From Gemmatimonadota bacterium (lineage in GTDB: Bacteria; Gemmatimonadota; Gemmatimonadetes; Gemmatimonadales; GWC2-71-9): a stretch of DNA of 39,387 bases. Shown here piece by piece: positions 18,614-26,150 of this stretch (its first letter is position 1; each line of letters begins with the position of its first letter). The position numbers and the translations under genes are program-made. The notes beneath the pieces were generated by a model. That model was not told the DNA's origin. It made no database searches and saw nothing but the letters and a program-made list of their open reading frames with translations. The stretch spans positions 1 to 39,387 of the forward strand of contig JAHECL010000011.1 in assembly GCA_024641745.1 (NCBI GenBank), in the 5' to 3' direction.

Positions 18614-19621
18614 CTACTCGAAGGCGAACACCCGGTTCCAGTCGTTCTTCATGCTGATCACTGTCCACCCCTTCGCCTTCGCCTCGGACATCAGCGAGTC
18701 GCTGAACGTCCCGATGTGCGACTCCGCCCCGTAGGCATACTCCCGGGCGGCGTCGTCGTGGTGGACCAGCATCCGCAGCCTCGTCTGCCCCTCCGGCACC
18801 CATTCCACCATCTGCCGGTCGCCGTCCGAATTGCCCGCGGCGACCATCGGCCGCCGACCGATGATGGCGTTGATGCCGACTGGCTTGCCCGCCTTGTCGT
18901 CGATGAAGTCCAGCGCGGCCTCTCGCATCAGCACCGGACCGTCCCTGGTCATCTGGTAGCTGGTCTTGATGCGGCTCCCGATGACCTGCTCCGGAGGGAT
19001 GCCGTACACCTGCTCGGTCCAGGGGCGCATGAACTCCACCCCGCCGCCCGAAACGATGTACGTCTTGAAGCCGTTGGCCCGGAGGTAGGCGAGGAGTTCC
19101 ACCATCGGCGCGTACACCATGTCGGTGTACGGGCGATTGAACTTCGGATGCCGTGCCGTCGCGAGCCAGTCGCGGACGACCTGCTCGAACTGGGCAGTGG
19201 TCATCCCGGCGTGGGTCGCCATGACGATCTCGAGGATGGCGTGCTCGCCACCCGCGAGCGCAGCGGAAGGATCACCTTTGAGGAGCGAGGCGAAGGGTTC
19301 CTCGGTCTTCCATTCGGGGTGCCGGGGCGCCAGCGCCTTCACCCGGTCGAGGGCGAAAGCGAGCTGCGTGTAGATGGGCTGCTCCACCCAGAGCGTCCCG
19401 TCGTTGTCGAAGGTGGCGATGCGCTCAGGCGCCGGGATGAACCCCGGGCTGCCCGGAGTGGTCGCCTCCTTCACGGCGGCCAGGATCGTGCGCTTCGCGG
19501 CGCCGTTGTTCCAGGACGGGAGCGGATCAGCCTGGCCCCAGGCCACGGTTGGCAGCATGGCCATCAGCAACGCACCGGGCGCAAGGGCGGATCGGAGGAA
19601 GGCAGTCGGGCGCTGCATCAT
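18614..19621 (-). CDS. Exported HAD-family phosphatase
   Basis: Signal peptide; IATFDNDGTLWVEQP motif I; YIVSGGGVEFM motif II; AGNSDGDRQM motif IV. Confidence 0.85.
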   Translation of the reverse strand: MMQRPTAFLRSALAPGALLMAMLPTVAWGQADPLPSWNNGAAKRTILAAVKEATTPGSPGFIPAPERIATFDNDGTLWVEQPIYTQLAFALDRVKALAPRHPEWKTEEPFASLLKGDPSAALAGGEHAILEIVMATHAGMTTAQFEQVVRDWLATARHPKFNRPYTDMVYAPMVELLAYLRANGFKTYIVSGGGVEFMRPWTEQVYGIPPEQVIGSRIKTSYQMTRDGPVLMREAALDFIDDKAGKPVGINAIIGRRPMVAAGNSDGDRQMVEWVPEGQTRLRMLVHHDDAAREYAYGAESHIGTFSDSLMSEAKAKGWTVISMKNDWNRVFAFE

Positions 19622-19819
19622 GGCGCTCCAGTACTCAGATGATCGCACGAACGGATTCGTAACATAACAAGAGCGAGCATCCCGGAAACAGGGATCCGGT
19701 GATCCCGCCCCACATGCCAGAAGGGCCGACCCCGCCAATCTCAGCGGTGCCCGCCCTCCAGGTCCTGCATCTATGTCAACGCCTCTCCGGAGGCGGGAAG
19801 TGGAGCCTTTCGGCCCCGG

Positions 19820-20371
19820 TTAATCGTCCCAGTCTCGGCCGTCGCCGTTCGGGCGGATATCCTCGTACACATACCCGTGGGACGAATTCGTGTAACTGCT
19901 GGTGTAGCCGTAGCGGTCAGGGCGCCCGCCGGAGGCGAGGTAGAACCGGCCGTGGCGTTCCCACACCGTTACCGGGATGAACTGCGGCCCCCCGCGATAC
20001 CCGCGCGCCGCGAACGCCTGGGTGAAATAGCGGCCCTGCGAGAACCAGAGGGTGACCGGCCGGTACCCATGCCGCTGGTACCACCGCGCCGACTTGCCAT
20101 TCTTGCCATGCCCCCGCTCCACCACCACCAGTTGCGGCGCATACCTCGCCACCGCGACCCGACGCCCGCCGACCGGCTGATAGATGACGACCGGCCGCGG
20201 GACGAAGACCGGTTCGCCGACCGCGATCCGACCGCGGACGGGGCCACTGTTGATGACGACCGCACCGGACACCTGGGCGGTTGCCGGAGTGCTGGAGATG
20301 AGGAGACCAGCGAGCACGAACGCAGAACTGCAGAATGACACGGCCAGGGGCCGACGGATCTTGGCAGACAT
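19820..20371 (-). CDS. Hypothetical exported protein
   Basis: MSAKIRRPLAVSFCSSAFVLAGLLISSTPATAQ signal peptide; no family recognised. Confidence 0.6.
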   Translation of the reverse strand: MSAKIRRPLAVSFCSSAFVLAGLLISSTPATAQVSGAVVINSGPVRGRIAVGEPVFVPRPVVIYQPVGGRRVAVARYAPQLVVVERGHGKNGKSARWYQRHGYRPVTLWFSQGRYFTQAFAARGYRGGPQFIPVTVWERHGRFYLASGGRPDRYGYTSSYTNSSHGYVYEDIRPNGDGRDWDD

Positions 20372-20610
20372 GGCGCCTCCGAGAGGGCTGTTGGAGTCAC
20401 GTTCGAGAAAGGCGAGGCGCATGCCAAATGCCTAAACAATTGTCGTGACAACAGTTACGTCCCAAGGCAGGCGTCGCGAGTGTCCCCCGGCGAGGACGGT
20501 TCGAGCACAGCGGATGGAACCGGGATGACGCAGAACACCGGACCCTCGACTCGGACCCGCCGGCGGCCTACCTTTGGGCCGACCGCTCCCCTCGACCAGG
20601 ATCACCGCAC

Positions 20611-21114
20611 GTGCGCTCCTACCGGGTTTCCATCGCCAAGGACTATCTCTCCTTCTCCTCGGCGCATTTCATCACCTTTCGCGGCCATAAGTGCGAGTCA
20701 CTCCACGGCCACAACTACCGCGTGGCGGTGGTCGTCGAGGGCGACGTCGACCGGGAATGCCTCTTCGTCCTGGACTTCGCGGTGCTGAAACAGGTGATCA
20801 AGCCGATGGTCGATGCGGTGGACCACAAGGTCCTGCTCCCGACCCAGAACGAGAAGATCGGCCTCCGGGAGGAGCACGATGCCGTCATCGTGGACTACTT
20901 CGGCACGGGGCGGTTCGTCTTCCCGAAGTCGGACGTGGCGATGGTCCCGGTGAAGAACACCACCGTGGAGATGCTCGCCGAGTATTTCGCGGTGCAGGTG
21001 CGCGACGCCCTGCTGGCCCAGGGGCACACCCACCTGACCCGGCTCGACATCGAGGTGGAGGAGAGTCCCGGCCAGTCGGCCGGCTTCAGCGTCCGGTTTG
21101 ACGGCAAGGAGTGA
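20611..21114 (+). CDS. 6-pyruvoyltetrahydropterin synthase/QueD family (COG0720) with CExxHGHNY motif
   Basis: FSSAHFITFRGHKCESLHGHNYRV; VDAVDHKVL; GTG start. Confidence 0.9.
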   Translation: MRSYRVSIAKDYLSFSSAHFITFRGHKCESLHGHNYRVAVVVEGDVDRECLFVLDFAVLKQVIKPMVDAVDHKVLLPTQNEKIGLREEHDAVIVDYFGTGRFVFPKSDVAMVPVKNTTVEMLAEYFAVQVRDALLAQGHTHLTRLDIEVEESPGQSAGFSVRFDGKE

Positions 21115-21464
21115 GCATGGGCGCCAAGGAACGGACCTGGACCCCGGCCACCGTGGGGGACCGCCTCCCGGCGGGATGGGAATTCCAGGAAGACACCATC
21201 GTCCGGTTCTACGAGACCGACGGCTGGGGCACGACGCTGATGGCGGTGAACGCCATCGGGTTCCTCTGCGAGGCGGCCGACCACCATCCCGAGCTCACGG
21301 TGAGCTGGAACCGGCTCTCCGTGCAGCTCAACACCCATACCGCGGGCGGGGTCACCGACAAGGACCTCGAACTCGCCGCGGAAATCGACCGCCTCGTCCT
21401 GTGGCGCCCGGCCGAGGGCGCTGCGCTCCGCGGGGTACAGCACAAGTTCGTCCAGGAGCGCTGA
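21111..21464 (+). CDS. Pterin-4-alpha-carbinolamine dehydratase
   Basis: EAADHHPELTVSWNRLSVQLNTHTAGGVTDKD signature; GTGA overlap with upstream gene. Confidence 0.9.
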   Translation: MSMGAKERTWTPATVGDRLPAGWEFQEDTIVRFYETDGWGTTLMAVNAIGFLCEAADHHPELTVSWNRLSVQLNTHTAGGVTDKDLELAAEIDRLVLWRPAEGAALRGVQHKFVQER

Positions 21465-21477
21465 CATCACCCTGAAG

Positions 21478-22845
21478 GTGCTGGTCGAAGCGCTGGATGA
21501 CCCGCCGTCCCCGGTCGAGGCCTGTGCGCGCCTGCTCGATCTCCCCCGTCCGATCCTGTTCGAGAGCACCGCACGGGGCGGCGCCCTCGGACGCTACTCC
21601 TACCTGACGGCCGACCCGGCGCAGGCCTGGTCGAGCCGACCAGGCGATTCCACCGACCTGCTCGCGGACGTCGCCACCTACATCACCGCGCACCGCACCG
21701 AGCCGGTCCCGGGGCTTCCACCGTTCCAGTGCGGCGTGGCCGGCTTCCTCGGCTACGAGTTCGGCCGTCGCCTCGAGCGCCTACCTGCCCCCTCGTCCGA
21801 CGACCTCCGCCTTCCCGATGCCTGGTTCGGGGCGTACGACTGGGTGATGGCGTGGGATCATGAGACGGGGAAGGCGTGGGTGATGGCGAGGGAGGGGAGT
21901 CAGGGAGGCAGGGAAGCAGGGAGGCCGTCGGCGGATGCGCGCATGCGTGACGTTGCCCGGCGGATGTCCGGACCGTCACCGATTCGGACCGCGCCTGCGA
22001 TCGGGACCCGGGCGACCCCGCCGTTCCACTCCGGCTTCACGCGCGAGGCGTACCTCGCCGCCGTCGAGCAAGTCCGGCAGTTCATCCTGGCCGGGGACAT
22101 CTTCCAGGCCAACCTGTCGCAGCGGTTCGACGCGCCCTGGTCCGGTACACCGTTCGAGTTCTACCGCCGGCTGTCCGAGGTGAACCCCGCACCGTTCGCC
22201 GCATACCTCCAGGGCGACGGGTTCGCCGTGTCCAGCGCCTCACCGGAGCGCTTCCTGAGCGTGGACCCTGACGGGATGGTCGAGACGCGACCGATCAAGG
22301 GCACCCGGTCCCGGGGGGAAACGCCCGAGGAGGACCACCGGCTGGCCCGGGAACTCCTCTCGAGCGAGAAGGACCGCGCCGAGAACGTGATGATCGTGGA
22401 CCTGCTGCGGAACGACCTCTCGAAGGTCTGCCGTCCGGGATCGGTCGAGGTGCCGGTGCTCTGCGCCCTCGAGAGCCATCCCACGGTCCACCACCTCGAG
22501 TCGATCGTGAGCGGTCGCCTGGAGGAGGGTCGCACCGCCACCGACCTGCTCCGGGCCGCCTTCCCCGGCGGATCGATCACCGGCGCCCCGAAGGTCCGGG
22601 CCATGGAAATCCTGGCCGGGCTGGAGCCGGTCGCGCGAGGGGTGTACTGCGGCACGATCGGGTGGCTGAGCGTCACCGGCGCCATGGACACCAGCATCGC
22701 CATCCGCACGGTGACACTGCGCGACGGACGGGCGTACTTCCACGCCGGTGGCGGCATTGTGGCCGACTCCGAGCCGGCGATGGAATACCAGGAGACGCTC
22801 GACAAGGCCGCGGGCCTGCGGCAGGCGATCGAGGCCGGCCCGTGA
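21478..22845 (+). CDS. pabB: Aminodeoxychorismate synthase component I (anthranilate synthase I family)
   Basis: Chorismate-binding motifs: IKGTRSRGETPEED, FPGGSITGAPKVRAMEIL, GGGIVADSEPAMEYQE. Confidence 0.85.
   Translation: MLVEALDDPPSPVEACARLLDLPRPILFESTARGGALGRYSYLTADPAQAWSSRPGDSTDLLADVATYITAHRTEPVPGLPPFQCGVAGFLGYEFGRRLERLPAPSSDDLRLPDAWFGAYDWVMAWDHETGKAWVMAREGSQGGREAGRPSADARMRDVARRMSGPSPIRTAPAIGTRATPPFHSGFTREAYLAAVEQVRQFILAGDIFQANLSQRFDAPWSGTPFEFYRRLSEVNPAPFAAYLQGDGFAVSSASPERFLSVDPDGMVETRPIKGTRSRGETPEEDHRLARELLSSEKDRAENVMIVDLLRNDLSKVCRPGSVEVPVLCALESHPTVHHLESIVSGRLEEGRTATDLLRAAFPGGSITGAPKVRAMEILAGLEPVARGVYCGTIGWLSVTGAMDTSIAIRTVTLRDGRAYFHAGGGIVADSEPAMEYQETLDKAAGLRQAIEAGP
21894..21925 (+). 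repeat. Four tandem octamers GGGGAGTC-AGGGAGGC-AGGGAAGC-AGGGAGGC inside pabB
   Basis: Direct reading; period exactly 8 nt. Confidence 0.75.
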
Positions 22846-23411
22846 TCCTCCTCCTCGACAACTATGACTCGTTCGTGTGGAACCTCGCGCGCTACGTCCG
22901 GGAACTGGGCCAGGCGCCCGTCGTGCGCCGCAACGACGCCCTCTCACTCGATGCGATCGCCGCGCTCGCCCCGACCCACATCATCATCTCCCCCGGCCCC
23001 TGCACCCCGGCCGAGGCGGGCATTTCCACCGCCGTCGTGCAGCGATTCGGCCCGACCGTCCCCCTGCTCGGCGTCTGCCTCGGGCATCAGGTCATCGGCG
23101 CGGCATACGGCGCCCGCGTCGTCCGCGCCCGCCGGCCGATGCACGGCAAGACCTCGGACATCTCGCATGACGCCACGGGGCTGTTCGAGGGGCTTCCGTC
23201 CCCCTTTCAGGCCACCCGGTATCACTCGCTGGTGCTGGAGGGCGCGTCGATCCCCGAGGAACTGGTCGTGACCGCCACGGCGGAGGACGGGGAGATCATG
23301 GCCGTCAGGCACCGGAAGCACCGGGTGGTCGGCACGCAGTTCCATCCCGAATCGGTGCTCACCGAACACGGCCACCTGCTGCTGAAGAATTTTCTCGTGG
23401 GGGCGTGGTAA
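22842..23411 (+). CDS. pabA: Aminodeoxychorismate/anthranilate synthase component II (glutamine amidotransferase)
   Basis: LLLDNYDSFVWNLARY, GVCLGHQ, THE-type FHPESV; GTG start in a GTGA overlap. Confidence 0.9.
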   Translation: MILLLDNYDSFVWNLARYVRELGQAPVVRRNDALSLDAIAALAPTHIIISPGPCTPAEAGISTAVVQRFGPTVPLLGVCLGHQVIGAAYGARVVRARRPMHGKTSDISHDATGLFEGLPSPFQATRYHSLVLEGASIPEELVVTATAEDGEIMAVRHRKHRVVGTQFHPESVLTEHGHLLLKNFLVGAW

Positions 23412-23413
23412 GG

Positions 23414-24493
23414 TCAGTCGCCGAAGCTGATGCCGATGTCACGGGCGGTCTGGATGGTGTCGGAGTCCAGCGGGACATGCTTGGTGCGGCCGATCACGTC
23501 GGCGAGCGGCACGGTCGAGATGGTCGGCGGCGTGTAGGCCACCATGACGCCATAGGTCGCCTCCGCGATGGCACGGACGGCGGCCGCGCCGAACCGGAGC
23601 GCCAGCAGCCGATCGAAGGTGGTTGGACTGCCGCCACGCTGCAGGTGACCCAGCACGAGGCTCCTGGTCTCCTTCCCGGTGCGTTCGGCGATCGCCGCCG
23701 CGACCCGTCCGCCGATGCCACCGATCCGGTCCACCGTGCCCACCGTACGGCGCTCGACCAGCTGGGTCTCCCCGCCCCTGGGACGCGCCCCCTCGGCCAC
23801 GACCACGATGCTGTAGTGCCGGCCGGTCGCCTCGCGGTGCCGGATGGCATCACACACCTTCACGATGTCGAACGGGATTTCGGGAAGCAGCACGACATCG
23901 GCCGAGGCGGACACGGCGCTGTTCAGGGCAATCCACCCCGCATCCCGGCCCATCAGCTCCACGACCATCACCCGGTCGTGACTCTCCGCGGTGGTGTGCA
24001 GCTTGTCGATCGCCTCGGTGGCGGTGGTGACGGCGCTGTCGAATCCGAAAGTGACGAGCGTGCCCACCACGTCGTTGTCGATGGTCTTCGGGACGCCGAC
24101 CACCGGCATCCCCTGGATCCAGAGGTCGTGCGCGATCTTCAGGCTGCCGTCGCCGCCGATGGACACCAGCGCGTCGAAGCCGCTGGCCCGGAAGGCGGCG
24201 ACCAGGTCGGCCGAGCGATCAACCTCCTGCATCGAGCCGTCAGGCTGCGCGGTGGGCCAGCGGAAGGGATTGCCGCGGTTGGTGGTGCCGAGGATGGTGC
24301 CGCCGAGGTGGGTGATCCCCCGGACCGCGGCGGTGTTGAGCGTCATGATCCCGTCGTTGCCCAGCAGGCCGCCGAAGCCCCGCCGGATGCCGTAGCACTG
24401 CCAGCCGCGCTGATGCGCCGCCAGCACCACCGCGCGGATGACGGCGTTCAGCCCGGGGGCGTCGCCGCCGCCGGTGGAAATCGCGATGCGCAT
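23414..24493 (-). CDS. pfkA: 6-phosphofructokinase
   Basis: STGGGDAPGLNAVIR, SIGGDGS, PKTIDNDV, GHLQRGGSPTTFDRLLA. Confidence 0.93.
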   Translation of the reverse strand: MRIAISTGGGDAPGLNAVIRAVVLAAHQRGWQCYGIRRGFGGLLGNDGIMTLNTAAVRGITHLGGTILGTTNRGNPFRWPTAQPDGSMQEVDRSADLVAAFRASGFDALVSIGGDGSLKIAHDLWIQGMPVVGVPKTIDNDVVGTLVTFGFDSAVTTATEAIDKLHTTAESHDRVMVVELMGRDAGWIALNSAVSASADVVLLPEIPFDIVKVCDAIRHREATGRHYSIVVVAEGARPRGGETQLVERRTVGTVDRIGGIGGRVAAAIAERTGKETRSLVLGHLQRGGSPTTFDRLLALRFGAAAVRAIAEATYGVMVAYTPPTISTVPLADVIGRTKHVPLDSDTIQTARDIGISFGD

Positions 24494-24498
24494 CCGCG

Positions 24499-24729
24499 TC
24501 AGCCCCGCGCCTCGCGCGCCAGGCGCACGACCTCACCGGGGTCGGCGTGCCGCTTCAGGGCCTGCTTCGAAAAGATGAGCACGCCGTTCATCGTCACCTC
24601 AAACACCCCGCCCGAGGAGTCGATGAGCTGCACCTCGGCCGCGGGAAAGGCCTCCTTCAACTCGGCCGCCAGACCGACGGCCCGTGGTTTGTAGCTTCAA
24701 ACCACGCAGAACTGAATCGTGAATTTCAT
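24499..24729 (-). CDS. SelW-like (Rdx family) selenoprotein with in-frame UGA as Sec: MKFTIQFCVVUSYKPRAVGLAAELKEAFPAAEVQLIDSSGGVFEVTMNGVLIFSKQALKRHADPGEVVRLAREARG
   Basis: UGA at 24697-24699 lies at the second redox residue of a CxxU motif; SelW-like YKPRA and GGVFEVTMNGVLIFSK continue after the UGA; GGGAAGGGA upstream of the ATG; 5 nt from pfkA. Confidence 0.88.
24664..24682 (-). promoter_or_regulatory. Bacterial SECIS-like element
   Basis: Minus-strand GGCCG-U(bulge)-C-[GGUCUG]-G-CGGCC; loop begins 21 nt after the UGA. Confidence 0.75.
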
Positions 24730-24953
24730 CGGTCCCTTCCCGGGTTGAGCGGTCCAGCGGATACCCTGACTGCAATCTATCGCGGCCCGGGCTTCGGTGC
24801 CCCCCCGCCGTCGAGCCCACCCCGATCGGGACGGCACATCCCTTGCCCCTCTGGTGCACCCGGAGACACCCGCCGACGGCCGGCGCCCAGGTGCCTCACC
24901 CCCTGCACGATTCTTGGCGTCCTGCAATACCCCACCGGGGCTGGAGCGTATCC

Positions 24954-26150
24954 GTGCGCGGTTCAATCCTCTGCCTGGTCGTCGCTCTCTCTGCACTCCC
25001 CGGCAGGCCCGCCGTGGCCCAGGAGGGGCAGTGGCATCGCGAGCTGCCGGCCTCCTATGGGACCGACTTCCTCGCACCGCTCCCGCAGGTCGCCGCGCAC
25101 CCCGACTCCCCGTGGCCGAGCCCGCCGCTGATGCCGCCGCCGGACCAGGTCCGCGCGCTGTACGTCAACGCGTGGGCGTTCGGCGGCAGCCGGTTCCGGG
25201 AGCTGATCCGCCTCGCCGACGCCTCGGACGTGAACGCCCTGGTGATCGACCTCAAGGACGACACCGGGTATCTCACCTACGCCTCCCAGGTGCCGACGGC
25301 GGTCGCGATCGGCGCCACGCGGGAACTGCGTGCGCGCGACACCGAGGCGCGGGTGCGGGAGATGCTCGCCCACGGGATCTACCCCATCGCACGGATCGTG
25401 GTGGCCAAGGACCCGCTGCTCGCCGAACGGAAACCGGCCTGGGCCATCCAGGCCGCCGAGGGCGGGCTCTGGCGCGACCGCCGCGGGACGGCGTGGGTGG
25501 ACGCGTTCAACGACTCGGTCTGGATCTACGCCGCGGACCTGGCGGCCGAGGCCGTCGCGATGGGCTTCGCCGAGGTCCAGTTCGACTACGTGCGATTCCC
25601 CGACGAGCCGCGCTCCCGCATGGCGAGTGCCGTCTTCCCGGCGCGCCGGACCGGCGAGTCCACCCGGGCGGGCGTCCAGCGCAACCTGAAGCTGCTCCGG
25701 GAGCGGATGCGCGGGTCCGACGTCCCCGTCACGCTTGACGTCTTCGGGATGACGACGGTGATGACGGGGGACATGGGGATCGGGCAGGTGTGGGAAGACC
25801 TGGTGAGCACCTCCGACGTCGTGCTGCCGATGGTGTACCCCAGTCATTACGCGCCGGGAATGTACGGCACGCCCGTGCCGAACGCGGAGCCGTACCTGGT
25901 GGTGCGACGCGCGCTGGAAGACGGAATCAAGCGGAATGCGGCGATGGCGCACCCGGCCAGCATCCGCCCCTACCTGCAGGCGTTCACGCTGGGTGCACCC
26001 CGCTACACCGGGGAGCACGTCCGTGCACAGATCCAGGCCGCGGCGGACGTGGGCATCGACAGCTGGGTGCTCTGGAACCCGCGCAGCGACTATCGCGAGG
26101 CGGGGCTCGTCCCGGCCAAGGTGGTCCTGGGTTCCCAGCCGGTGATGTAG
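24954..26150 (+). CDS. Putative glycoside hydrolase (DUF4015-like), exported
   Basis: ALYVNAWAFGG...VNALVIDLKDDTGYLTY, EVQFDYVRFPDE, VLPMVYPSHYAPG; GTG start and signal peptide. Confidence 0.8.
   Translation: MRGSILCLVVALSALPGRPAVAQEGQWHRELPASYGTDFLAPLPQVAAHPDSPWPSPPLMPPPDQVRALYVNAWAFGGSRFRELIRLADASDVNALVIDLKDDTGYLTYASQVPTAVAIGATRELRARDTEARVREMLAHGIYPIARIVVAKDPLLAERKPAWAIQAAEGGLWRDRRGTAWVDAFNDSVWIYAADLAAEAVAMGFAEVQFDYVRFPDEPRSRMASAVFPARRTGESTRAGVQRNLKLLRERMRGSDVPVTLDVFGMTTVMTGDMGIGQVWEDLVSTSDVVLPMVYPSHYAPGMYGTPVPNAEPYLVVRRALEDGIKRNAAMAHPASIRPYLQAFTLGAPRYTGEHVRAQIQAAADVGIDSWVLWNPRSDYREAGLVPAKVVLGSQPVM

Noticed and set aside
19780-19795. CGCCTC-TCCG-GAGGCG hairpin downstream of the hypothetical exported gene
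   Set aside because: Short stem without U tract; insufficient to call a terminator.
20440-20451. TTGTC-GT-GACAA inverted repeat in a divergent intergenic region
   Set aside because: Short and without an adjacent regulator; could be chance.
24697-25077. 126-aa minus-strand ORF ending at the UGA
   Set aside because: Only its last ten residues (MKFTIQFCVV) are meaningful; they are the N-terminus of the SelW-like protein, and the TGA is read as Sec.
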